DNA of 64,000 nt, from NCBI GenBank assembly GCA_016795505.1, contig JAEUHH010000076.1, positions 1 through 64,000 on the forward strand, given 5' to 3'. Of this stretch, positions 18,032-26,134 are shown piece by piece. The position numbers and the translations under genes are program-made. How positions within the stretch are numbered: the first letter of the stretch is position 1; each line of letters opens with the position of its first letter. This stretch comes from Verrucomicrobiales bacterium (GTDB lineage: Bacteria > Verrucomicrobiota > Verrucomicrobiia > Verrucomicrobiales > DEV007). A model generated the notes under the pieces. The model saw nothing but the letters and a program-made list of their open reading frames with translations. It was not told the origin of the DNA and made no database searches.

Positions 18032-20653
18032 CTACTCACTCCGGTCGCCTTTCAGCCGCGCACTGCGCGCCCCGACCCACGCGGACACGGTGGCACTGGT
18101 GAGAAGGGTTATCAGGCTTAGCCCAATGAACAATCCGACCGGCACGCGATAATCGAGCGTCCAGCCGAAGCTCTGGCGATTGATCACCCGGATCAACAAA
18201 TCGCCGAGGACGAGGCTCAGGATCAATCCCGCCACCAGCCCCATCGCCGCCAGCACGGCTCCCTCGACGGCCGCCGCCGAGGCGATCTGTCCGCGGGTGA
18301 AGCCGATGCTCTTCAGGGTCGCCAGCTCATCTCGTCTCTCCACCAGCAGGCTCGCCAGGGCCAGGCCCAGGCCGATCACCGCCACCGCCACGCCGATCGC
18401 CTCCAGGGAATAGGTGACGGCAAAGGTCTCGCGAAAAACCCGCAGGGCATCGGCCCGCAGCCGGGCATTCTCCCGGATCGATGCCGCCGGCAGAGCCACC
18501 TGCCAACGCGCCCGGACCACCTCGGCATTGACACCCGGTTTCAGATAAGCCGCCAAGTTCGAGACGCCATCATCACCAAACCACTCGGTCACCCGGTCCA
18601 GTTTCGTCAGCACCGTGCCGCCTTCGTCGCTGTAGTCCGCATAGACGCCGAGTATGGACAGAGTCTTTTCACCAGCCGGCGTCGGAACCGTGATCGCATC
18701 GCCGCGGCCCAGTCCGAAGCGGCGACTCATTGCCTCGTTGATCCACGCGGGCGGATCGGCACCGTCGGCGACAGCCCGGAGCGCCTGCGGCGTCCGCCCC
18801 GGTTCGGGAGCCTCGATCCAGCGCATCTGCATGACGCGAGCGGCATCCTCGTGATAGTCCGAGCCGGCCAGACGGATGGTCCGCCCGCCATACTCGACCG
18901 GCAGTCGGCGGATCGTATCGACTCCGGCCACATCGGAATCGGCTGCCAGCGATCGCCACACTGCCGCCGGCAGGACACTGCCAGCGCCCGCCTGATTCGC
19001 CGCCGCCGGAGCCACATACAGGTCGGCACGAAGCATCTGGCCGATCCAGCCGGTCAGCGTGCCTTCAAAACTGTGCACCAGCACGCCCATGCCGGCGGAC
19101 ATCCCGGTCGCCGCCACCAATCCCGCCACCGCCAGTCGGTGCCGACCGGTGGGACGGCGCAGTTGCGACCCCGCCACCACCAGCGAGGAATACCGGTCAC
19201 CCATTCCGACCAGCCAACGGCTCAGGGGCCGAAAAAGCAAGCCCGCCATCATCGACAGCGCCGCCAGCCAGAGGAACGCCGATGCATAGCCAGCCACCGG
19301 CAGTCCGTCGCCCGCTCCGTTCCGCCACGGCGGCAACCAGGAGATCGCAAACGCCACCAAACCAACCACCACGCCCCACCCGGGTCTGGCCAGCCAAGCC
19401 AAGCCCCTCGCCCGCGATCCCGAGCGGAGCATCTGCGCCGGTGGAGTCTCAGCCGCATCCCGGGCCGGCAGCCAGCCCGCCGCCAGGCTGGCCAGAATTC
19501 CGAAGCCGAGGCCAAAAATCGCCTCTGTCGGATGCAGGGCGGCGGATCGCGTCGCCGTGTCATGATACAGACTGTTCACTGTCCTCGCCACGCCGCCGAC
19601 GGTCACCTGAGCTGCCGCCCAGCCGATCCAGACGCCCAATCCGCCACCCAGGATTCCCAACACAGTGGATTCCAACAGCCACAGGCGCCGGATCGTCCCC
19701 GCTCCCACTCCGAGGGAACGCAGGATCGCCATCTCAGACCGGCGACGCACCACGGCGGCCTCCAAAGCCTGAAAAATCAGGTAAACGCCAACCAACAGGG
19801 CCAGGGTGGACAACACGGTGAGATTCAGCCGAAAGGCCCGGCTCATCTTGGCGACCGCTTCGCGCCGATCCTCCGGCGTCTCGACACGCCAGCCCTGATC
19901 CGACGCCGCAGAGGTGAGAATTCGTCGCGCCTCCCGGCGCCAGCGTTCCGCATCGATGCCATCGGCCACGCGGATCTCGAGGCGGCTCAGCTTTTCTGGC
20001 CGACCGACGAGTTGTTGCAGGCCTGGCAGATCCATGAGCAGCAGGTGCGGCGGCACCGCGGGCCTCAGCGGATCATTTCTCAGCACTCCCGCCACGCGAA
20101 GGGACACGCGGCGTTCGTTGATCGAGAGGTCGAACACGCTTCCCGCCGACAGACCGTGCCGCGAGGCCAAGTCGGGCGACACGAACGCCTGATCATCCCG
20201 GCCCAGCCCGACATCGCCAGAGACTTCCGGCACGGAATCGCCGGCAGCATTTCTCAACGCCACCAGATCGGCCCCCAACAGGCGCAAAGGCCCCGGCTCG
20301 GCCGCGTCGAGCGTCTGCGCCACTTCCACCGCTGTCGCCTCTACCACCGGCAGGATCGCGACCGGCAACGCGCCAAGCCGCTGCCTCACCTCCCGGGCCG
20401 ACATTTCCGGCAGACTGTCGCCCGACACTGGGCGGATCAAAAAATCGCTCTCCCCGGTCAGGGATTCCGTGAATAGTGAGAAACCCGACACCGCGGCCCG
20501 GCTGGCCAGGCGGATGGATAAAAACACACCCACCCCATGCGCCAGGATGCCGACCAGCAACAAGGTCGAACCCAACCGACGTCGCCAATGCCGCCAGGTG
20601 GTCTGTCGCAACAGCAGCACCAGCCACCGCGCCTCTGCCGGACTGCCATTCAT
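18032..20653 (-). CDS. ABC transporter permease, FtsX-like, two MacB/FtsX domains
   Basis: This membrane protein of about 873 residues has a first helix near residues 30-52 (LGSTLLLVGILAHGVGVFLS), a large periplasmic part, and then three helices with the FtsX-type ALLVGVYLIFQALEAAVVRRRSEMAILRSLGV pattern. Four helices follow in the middle, then a second periplasmic part and a C-terminal FtsX domain (VAVIGLGLALASLLVERRDELATLKSIGF). The ATG at 20653 overlaps the ATPase stop codon by 4 bp (ATGA), which implies translational coupling; an ATG seven codons upstream is less likely. With the ATPase and AttH-like protein it forms a lipid or envelope-export module similar to ABC-FtsX-AttH operons elsewhere. 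Confidence 0.9.
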   Translation of the reverse strand: MNGSPAEARWLVLLLRQTTWRHWRRRLGSTLLLVGILAHGVGVFLSIRLASRAAVSGFSLFTESLTGESDFLIRPVSGDSLPEMSAREVRQRLGALPVAILPVVEATAVEVAQTLDAAEPGPLRLLGADLVALRNAAGDSVPEVSGDVGLGRDDQAFVSPDLASRHGLSAGSVFDLSINERRVSLRVAGVLRNDPLRPAVPPHLLLMDLPGLQQLVGRPEKLSRLEIRVADGIDAERWRREARRILTSAASDQGWRVETPEDRREAVAKMSRAFRLNLTVLSTLALLVGVYLIFQALEAAVVRRRSEMAILRSLGVGAGTIRRLWLLESTVLGILGGGLGVWIGWAAAQVTVGGVARTVNSLYHDTATRSAALHPTEAIFGLGFGILASLAAGWLPARDAAETPPAQMLRSGSRARGLAWLARPGWGVVVGLVAFAISWLPPWRNGAGDGLPVAGYASAFLWLAALSMMAGLLFRPLSRWLVGMGDRYSSLVVAGSQLRRPTGRHRLAVAGLVAATGMSAGMGVLVHSFEGTLTGWIGQMLRADLYVAPAAANQAGAGSVLPAAVWRSLAADSDVAGVDTIRRLPVEYGGRTIRLAGSDYHEDAARVMQMRWIEAPEPGRTPQALRAVADGADPPAWINEAMSRRFGLGRGDAITVPTPAGEKTLSILGVYADYSDEGGTVLTKLDRVTEWFGDDGVSNLAAYLKPGVNAEVVRARWQVALPAASIRENARLRADALRVFRETFAVTYSLEAIGVAVAVIGLGLALASLLVERRDELATLKSIGFTRGQIASAAAVEGAVLAAMGLVAGLILSLVLGDLLIRVINRQSFGWTLDYRVPVGLFIGLSLITLLTSATVSAWVGARSARLKGDRSE

Positions 20654-21363
20654 GCCTCGAAAGGTCCTTCGCACAGCCGGCCATCGCGCAGATGCAGGCT
20701 ACGGGAGCAGATGCCGGCGGCATGCCGGCTGTGGGTGACCAGCAACAGGGCAAAGCCCAGTTCGTCACCCAGTCGGGCCAGCAATTCCAGGATCGCATCG
20801 CCGGTCGCGCTGTCGAGATTGCCGGTCGGCTCGTCGGCCAGCACGAGATCCGGTCCGGGTGCCAGCGCGCGCGCGATCGCCACCCGCTGCATCTCACCTC
20901 CGCTCAGTTCATCCGGCCAGGCATCCGCCCGGTGATCCACCCGCACCGCAGCGAGCAATTCCGCCACGCGACGCTCGCGATCGGCCCGATCCACACCCAG
21001 GAGTTGGAGGGGAAACGCCACATTCTCCGCCGCGGTCAGCGTCGGGAGCAGATGAAAAAACTGAAACACCGTCGTCACCGCCCGGCGCCGCAGGCGTGAC
21101 AGCCCATCGCCATCGAGCCGGCTCAGGGATTGCCCGGCGACCGAGATATCCCCCGAGTCCGGCCGATCGATGCCGCCGATGCAGTTGAGCAGCGTACTCT
21201 TGCCCGCTCCGGAAGGCCCCATCAGCGCCACCCGTTCGCCCCGTCCGAGCGCAAAGGAGACCTCGTCCAGCACGCGGCGCGGGCCATACGATTTCGTCAC
21301 CCGGTCGAGGCGCAGGGCCTCGCCGGGCGTCGGATAAGTTGGAAGGGAAGGATCGCCATTCAC
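20650..21363 (-). CDS. ABC transporter ATP-binding protein (LolD/MacB type)
   Basis: This 237-residue ATPase has Walker A GPSGAGKST, Q-loop VFQFFHLLPTLTAAENV, signature [15 protein letters not shown] and Walker B LVLADEPTGNLD followed by the H-loop LLVTHSRHA. These are the hallmarks of the LolD/MacB/FtsE-type ATPases that drive mechanotransmission rather than import. The start is GTG at 21363. It is the first gene of the minus-strand operon with the FtsX-like permease and AttH-like protein. Confidence 0.93.
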   Translation of the reverse strand: MNGDPSLPTYPTPGEALRLDRVTKSYGPRRVLDEVSFALGRGERVALMGPSGAGKSTLLNCIGGIDRPDSGDISVAGQSLSRLDGDGLSRLRRRAVTTVFQFFHLLPTLTAAENVAFPLQLLGVDRADRERRVAELLAAVRVDHRADAWPDELSGGEMQRVAIARALAPGPDLVLADEPTGNLDSATGDAILELLARLGDELGFALLLVTHSRHAAGICSRSLHLRDGRLCEGPFEA

Positions 21364-21397
21364 CGGCAGACATTACGCCGGCCGGGGCAACCATGTC

Positions 21398-21688
21398 TCA
21401 CTTTTCCCCGAGAATCGCCGCAAACTGCGTCGCATCGAAGGCCTGCAGCGTCTCGGTGCGGACATTCCCTCCCTCCACCAGGGCGACGAGCCAGTGCAGG
21501 GCTTTTTCCTCCGAAGGAGCGGAGACGATCAGGACCCCGTCGTAGCCGCCGATGGTCCAGTATTGTCCGACGATCTTCACTCCCGCGGCTTCCGCGGCGT
21601 GATCGAAGGCGGCTGCACGATCGATCGATTTCTTGATCTCTTTTGCGCCTTTTTCAGTGAATCGGATGAGGCTGATGTAGGTGGCCAT
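21398..21688 (-). CDS. GYD domain protein
   Basis: This 96-residue protein starts MATYISLIRFTEKGAKEIKKS and contains the diagnostic IGGYDGVLIVSAPSEEKAL segment of the small GYD family, a ferredoxin-like alpha/beta fold of unknown function. The ATG at 21688 matches the family N-terminus; the frame is open further upstream but without support. It lies 34 bp before the ABC ATPase in the same direction, so it may be co-transcribed. Confidence 0.85.
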   Translation of the reverse strand: MATYISLIRFTEKGAKEIKKSIDRAAAFDHAAEAAGVKIVGQYWTIGGYDGVLIVSAPSEEKALHWLVALVEGGNVRTETLQAFDATQFAAILGEK

Positions 21689-21884
21689 GAGTTTGGGTGG
21701 GTTTGGTTCAATGCCGCGACCGTGGGGACAGTAGTGCGCGTGCGTGGCACCATCCGCCCGCGCCAATGACCTCACTGTGCGCATTCTGGCCTTTCTTCTC
21801 CCTATCTTGAACCGCAAAGCCGTATGCCGCTTGACCTGCCGCACCGCGGGCACAACTTGGCAAAGGAAAGCCCTGTCCCACCCC

Positions 21885-22820
21885 ATGAATCCCAGCATCA
21901 TCCGTCACTCAATCACCCTGACCATCCTGGTCATCCTGTCCCTTTCCGGCGCGATCGCCGCCGAAGCGGAAGCGGCCGCCGCCACTGCGGCATCGTTCGA
22001 CTGGCGGGCCTTTCTGGCGCCGTTTCACACCGTGACCCTGCATCTTCCGATCGGCTTCGTCACCATCGCCGTCATTCTGGAGGTCTATGCGCTCTTTCGC
22101 CCCAGCGAGGCGCTGCGCCGGGCACTCACGCTGATTCTCTGGGTCAGCGGCATCAGCGCCGTCGTCGTCACGCTGCTCGGGCTCTTCCGTGCCGCCGGCG
22201 GGGGCTATGAGGAGGAGATGCTGCGCCACCACGAGTTCTACGGCATCGCCGTCGCCTTCGCCACCATGCTCATCGCGCTCGTCCACGTCATCGCCTATCG
22301 ACGGGGCGAGGTCCGCAGTCGCTTCATGGTCGGGATCTACCGACTCATGCTACTCGGTGACATGGTGCTGCTCACCATCGCCGGCCACGGTGGCGGGAAT
22401 CTCACTCACGGTTCGAAATACCTCATCGAAGGCGCCCCGGAATGGGCCAAAAAATGGCTCGCCGAGCATCCGGAGGTGCAACCCGAAGCCACCACGCCCG
22501 GTGCCGCTTCCGACTCGCCCGGACAGGTCTATGCCTCGCGCATTCGCCCCATTTTCGAGAAAAAGTGTTACTCCTGCCACGGCCCGGAGAAACAGAAGGG
22601 CGACTACCGCATGGACACCGTGGAGGGGCTCTTCCAGGCCGGCGAAAGCGAGCTCGATCCCATCGTCGCCAACAAGCCGCTGGAAAGCTACCTCGTCGAA
22701 CTCATCACCCTGCCCCGCGAGGACGACGCCGTCATGCCGCCCGACGGCAAGGAAGCCCTCACCGGCGACGAGATCCTCGCCGTGATGCAGTGGATCTGGG
22801 ACGGCGCCAAGACCGAGTGA
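21885..22820 (+). CDS. DUF2231-type membrane protein fused to a cytochrome c (PSCyt1) domain
   Basis: The 311-residue protein begins with a signal or anchor segment (residues 1-25), then four membrane segments between about 40 and 170 (HLPIGFVTIAVILEVYALF, ALTLILWVSGISAVVVTLLG and two more), matching DUF2231-like membrane domains. Its C-terminal part carries KKCYSCHGPEKQKGDYRMDT, the CxxCH haem-c site and follow-on sequence of the planctomycete-type cytochrome c (PSCyt1). A membrane-tethered electron carrier is likely. The ATG at 21885 follows CCCACCCC and begins the hydrophobic leader. Confidence 0.82.
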   Translation: MNPSIIRHSITLTILVILSLSGAIAAEAEAAAATAASFDWRAFLAPFHTVTLHLPIGFVTIAVILEVYALFRPSEALRRALTLILWVSGISAVVVTLLGLFRAAGGGYEEEMLRHHEFYGIAVAFATMLIALVHVIAYRRGEVRSRFMVGIYRLMLLGDMVLLTIAGHGGGNLTHGSKYLIEGAPEWAKKWLAEHPEVQPEATTPGAASDSPGQVYASRIRPIFEKKCYSCHGPEKQKGDYRMDTVEGLFQAGESELDPIVANKPLESYLVELITLPREDDAVMPPDGKEALTGDEILAVMQWIWDGAKTE

Positions 22821-22863
22821 CTGGCCAGACAGACCTTGATTTCTCGACTGGCGGCGGTAGGAA

Positions 22864-23682
22864 ATGGCCCCGACCGCCATGCCCATCGAAGACCGCGACT
22901 GGTACGACACCCCGCTCTATTACGACATCGTCTTCGATGGCGGCACCCGCACCGAGGCCGGCTTCCTCGACGCCCTCCACCGCACCCATGGGCCGCCGCC
23001 CGGCCGTCGCACCACCCAGCCACGCCTGCTGGAGCCGGCCTGCGGCAGCGGACGCCTGCTCGCCGAGATGAGCCGGCGCGGCTGGGAGGTGGCCGGCTTC
23101 GATGCCAGCGAGGCCTCGCTAGACTTTGCCCGCCGCCGGCTGAGCCGCGCCCCCGTCCCGGCCCGCCTCTGGCGTGACCGCCTCGAGTCCTTTGCCGTGC
23201 CCAGCCGCGCCGGATTCGACCTGGCTCATTGCCTCGTCAGCACCTTCAAATACCTCGCCACCGAAGCAGACGCCCGCTCTCATCTCAGCCTCGTCGGTCA
23301 GGCCCTGCGGCCCGGTGGACTCTATGTCCTCGGCATTCACCTGACCGACTATACCCGCACCCGAACCGAGCACGAGCGCTGGGAGGGCTCGCGGCGAGGC
23401 ACCCACGTCGTGTGCAATACCAGAACGTGGCCAGCCGATCCCAGCCGCCGCGTCGAGGAACTCCGCTGCCGCCTCCGCGTCACCGCCCAAGGCCGCACCC
23501 GGGAACAGGAAACCCGCTGGAGCTTCCGCACCTACGACGCCGCCCAGTTCCGTCGCACCCTTCGTGCCGCCCTCCCCGGCTTCGCCATCGTGGCCTGCCA
23601 CGACTTCAATCACGACATCGACCTCACCCGCCGCTTCGACGATGAGTATTCCGACCTCGTGGTGGTGCTGAAGAAGCCGTAA
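22864..23682 (+). CDS. Class I SAM-dependent methyltransferase
   Basis: This 272-residue protein has motif I LLEPACGSGRLLAEMSRRG (about 57-75), then VAGFDASEASLDFARRRL, the acidic FDLAHCLVSTFKYL and the ALRPGGLYVLGIHL segment. The N-terminal DWYDTPLYYDIVFDGGTRTEAGFL is typical of a methyltransferase subfamily acting on small molecules or lipids. The substrate is unknown. The start could be ATG 22864 or ATG 22879 (MPIEDRD). Confidence 0.8.
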   Translation: MAPTAMPIEDRDWYDTPLYYDIVFDGGTRTEAGFLDALHRTHGPPPGRRTTQPRLLEPACGSGRLLAEMSRRGWEVAGFDASEASLDFARRRLSRAPVPARLWRDRLESFAVPSRAGFDLAHCLVSTFKYLATEADARSHLSLVGQALRPGGLYVLGIHLTDYTRTRTEHERWEGSRRGTHVVCNTRTWPADPSRRVEELRCRLRVTAQGRTREQETRWSFRTYDAAQFRRTLRAALPGFAIVACHDFNHDIDLTRRFDDEYSDLVVVLKKP

Positions 23683-23807
23683 GACGCGGCATCGGATCTG
23701 CTCCCTCTCCACAGCGGGAATGCCCCCTTTTTCCTCGCATCCTCGCCTCGCCAGTGCCATGGTTCGGCTTTCCCGATCTTCTCCTTTTCTTCATCGATCA
23801 CACCCCC

Positions 23808-25541
23808 ATGGCGAAACCCGCGATTCCCCGTTTTCTGGTCACCAGCCTCGTGGTGGGCTCGCTCCTCGGCACCGGGATCTACCTCACCGGACGCCAGCGC
23901 GACTGGGCCGCCTCCACCACCGGGGCCGCGGTTGGCGCCGGGAAGTCGGAGACTCCGCCACCGCCAAAGGCGACCAAGCCGGACCGTCCTGATGCCGACC
24001 TGTGGCTGACGTGGAAAGACAAGCCGATCCCGGAGATATTGGCCGCGCTCGCCCCGGCACCAACCGGTGACGCCGCAGCGGCGCAGCTATCTCTAGACCT
24101 CACCCCTCCGGCGGGAACGACGCCCGATCTCTTCCAGCCACGCTTCTCTCCGCGCCTCGACGCCGCTTTTCCCGCGGCCGAAAGCATCGCCGCGCTCGAT
24201 GGGGCCTGGCTGTTTTCCGGGGAAAGCCAGCCACCCGCCTTGCGCACCCTCGAAGGCGGCGCCCTGGCCGATCGCACCGCCGCAGCCGGCCTCGCCGCCA
24301 TCGTCGGTGGCCGGATGGTGTTGCCGGCTGATTTCGATCAGGATGGCGACACCGATTTGTTCATCGGCCGTGCCGGCGTGCTGCCCGACTCCCTTCTGCG
24401 CCGCACCGGACCCGACGCCTGGGAAGACATCACGGTCGCAGCGGGTCTGCTGGAGTTTCTCGATCTCGCCGCCGCCGCGTGGGTCGACTACGATCGGGAC
24501 GGCTGGCTCGACCTGTGCGTGGTGCAGCACCCCCCGGTGCCCGGCTCCGGCTCCCTGATCCGCCTGTTTCACAATGAATCGGGAAACCGCTTCACCGAGG
24601 TCGCCACCCGCGCCGGCCTGTCGATTCCAGGTCGGATATCCTCCCTGCTGTGGCGCGACTTTGACGACGATGGCTACCCGGATCTGCTGCTGTCGCTGAC
24701 GACCCCGTCCGCCGGTCTGATGATCTGGCTTTCCCAGCCAGGAACGGAGGGAAATGGCCGGTCCTTCACCGACGCCACCGCCGCCATGAGCCTTTCGGGC
24801 GCAGCAGGAGGCGGTCCGCTGGCATCCGCCGATTTCGACGGAGACGGCCGCGACGATCTCGCCGCAGCGGCAGAGGGCACCGTCTCACTTTTCATAACCC
24901 AGCCCGGTTCGCCAGCCCGGTTCGAGGATCGTTCCCGCGAACTGACCGGCGGAGGCGTCGCCCAGCCCCGCGCCCTGCTCGCCGGGGATCTCGATCTCGA
25001 TGGCCTGCCGGACCTCGTCGTCATCGGAGCCACCGCCCGCGCGTGGTGGCATGCCGGAGCACTCGCTTTCCGCGAGATCCCCGAGGGCGCCGGCTTTGCC
25101 ACCGCCGGACCAGTCACAGGAGTTCTCGCCACCCAGGCCGACGACCGCGGCACCCCCGCCTACCTGATCGCAGGCGGCTCGAAATGGCACAGCTCGTTCC
25201 GGTTGGCGGAGAATGCCCCGGCCCTCACCCGATCCCGCGTCCGGCTGCGCCTGAACGCCCCCGATGGAGTCGCCCCAGGCGCCCCCGGGGCCCGGGTCGA
25301 ACTGGTGACCCGCGACCGTTTCTGGATCTACCGCACCCAGACGCTGACGATCGACGAGCCGGAGGAAATCATCGGCCTCGACGAAGCCGTCGCCATCGAG
25401 TCGCTCACGATCCGCTGGCCCGACCGTGCCCGTACCGAGACCCGTTTGGAAAAGCTGCCGGTCGACCACCTGCTCGAACTTTCCACCGGCTCCGCGGCGC
25501 CGGTGGTCACGCCATTGCCGCCCGCCCCGGCCACGCCATGA
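23808..25541 (+). CDS. Secreted FG-GAP/VCBS repeat protein with ASPIC/UnbV domain
   Basis: The 577-residue protein starts with a signal anchor (about 5-28, IPRFLVTSLVVGSLLGTGIYL). It contains repeated calcium-binding-like blades such as DFDQDGDTDLFIG, DYDRDGWLDLCVV, DFDDDGYPDLLLS, DFDGDGRDDLAAA and DLDLDGLPDLVVI, which form an FG-GAP beta-propeller. The last about 90 residues match the ASPIC/UnbV domain (VELVTRDRFWIYRTQTL, then TIRWPDRARTET). This is the CRTAC1-like architecture common in PVC genomes; its role is unknown, probably extracellular binding. The ATG at 23808 starts the signal. Confidence 0.85.
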   Translation: MAKPAIPRFLVTSLVVGSLLGTGIYLTGRQRDWAASTTGAAVGAGKSETPPPPKATKPDRPDADLWLTWKDKPIPEILAALAPAPTGDAAAAQLSLDLTPPAGTTPDLFQPRFSPRLDAAFPAAESIAALDGAWLFSGESQPPALRTLEGGALADRTAAAGLAAIVGGRMVLPADFDQDGDTDLFIGRAGVLPDSLLRRTGPDAWEDITVAAGLLEFLDLAAAAWVDYDRDGWLDLCVVQHPPVPGSGSLIRLFHNESGNRFTEVATRAGLSIPGRISSLLWRDFDDDGYPDLLLSLTTPSAGLMIWLSQPGTEGNGRSFTDATAAMSLSGAAGGGPLASADFDGDGRDDLAAAAEGTVSLFITQPGSPARFEDRSRELTGGGVAQPRALLAGDLDLDGLPDLVVIGATARAWWHAGALAFREIPEGAGFATAGPVTGVLATQADDRGTPAYLIAGGSKWHSSFRLAENAPALTRSRVRLRLNAPDGVAPGAPGARVELVTRDRFWIYRTQTLTIDEPEEIIGLDEAVAIESLTIRWPDRARTETRLEKLPVDHLLELSTGSAAPVVTPLPPAPATP

Positions 25542-26086
25542 GCCCCGCGTCCCCGCAACCGGTCATCCGCGACGCCGGCCCGGCCGATATCGACATCATT
25601 CGCGATCTGGCCGACCGGATCTGGCGGCAGTGCTACCCGGGCATCATCACCGTCGAGCAGATCGACTACATGCTCGGCTGGATGTATGCGGCCGAAAAGA
25701 TCCGCTCCGAAATGACGAGTTGCCAGGCCCATTACCTGCTCATCTCGCCCACAGAGGCGGCTCCACCGGCCGGCTTTGCCGCCCACGGACCGGGCGAGGC
25801 GCCAGGCGACTGGCTGTTGCACAAACTCTACATCGAGCCCGCCCACCAGCGCACCGGTCTCGGCTCCGCGCTCATCACCGCCGTGCTCCGCGAGGCGGCG
25901 CAATCCGGAGCCAAGCACCTGAGCCTCCGGGTGAATCGGGCCAATGCCCCCGCCATCGGCACCTATCGGCGCCACGGCTTCGTTGTCATGGCCACCGACC
26001 GCGCCGATATCGGGGGTGGCTTCGTGATGGATGACTACGTGATGAACCGGCCAATCGGTCCTGACACTTTTTTGACAAATCCCTGA
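25538..26086 (+). CDS. GNAT family N-acetyltransferase
   Basis: The protein is 182 residues. It carries the N-terminal IRDAGPADIDIIRDLADRIW pattern and the acetyl-CoA pyrophosphate-binding region LYIEPAHQRTGLGSALITAV (matching the R/QxxGxG/A motif), followed by LRVNRANAPAIGTYRRHGF. The substrate is unknown. The ATG overlaps the previous stop by 4 bp (ATGA), so it is translationally coupled to the FG-GAP gene. The TGAC-phased sites of the next gene start inside its last codons. Confidence 0.88.
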   Translation: MSPASPQPVIRDAGPADIDIIRDLADRIWRQCYPGIITVEQIDYMLGWMYAAEKIRSEMTSCQAHYLLISPTEAAPPAGFAAHGPGEAPGDWLLHKLYIEPAHQRTGLGSALITAVLREAAQSGAKHLSLRVNRANAPAIGTYRRHGFVVMATDRADIGGGFVMDDYVMNRPIGPDTFLTNP

Positions 26087-26099
26087 CGTGCCCCTGACA
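26062..26099 (+). promoter_or_regulatory. PHO-box-like array: four TGAC half-sites at 11-bp spacing
   Basis: TGAC occurs at 26062, 26073, 26084 and 26095, exactly 11 bp apart, mostly as (C/T)TGACA. Direct half-sites with an 11-bp period are the layout bound by OmpR/PhoB-family regulators. The array ends 36 bp before the start codon of the VWA gene, whose run of genes ends with an OmpR-family regulator. A 6-bp inverted repeat (CTCTAC...GTAGAG, 26108-26124) lies between array and gene. Its role is inferred, not shown. Confidence 0.6.
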
Positions 26100-26134
26100 A
26101 CAGCCCGCTCTACTCCGCGTAGAGTCGGCTTGTC

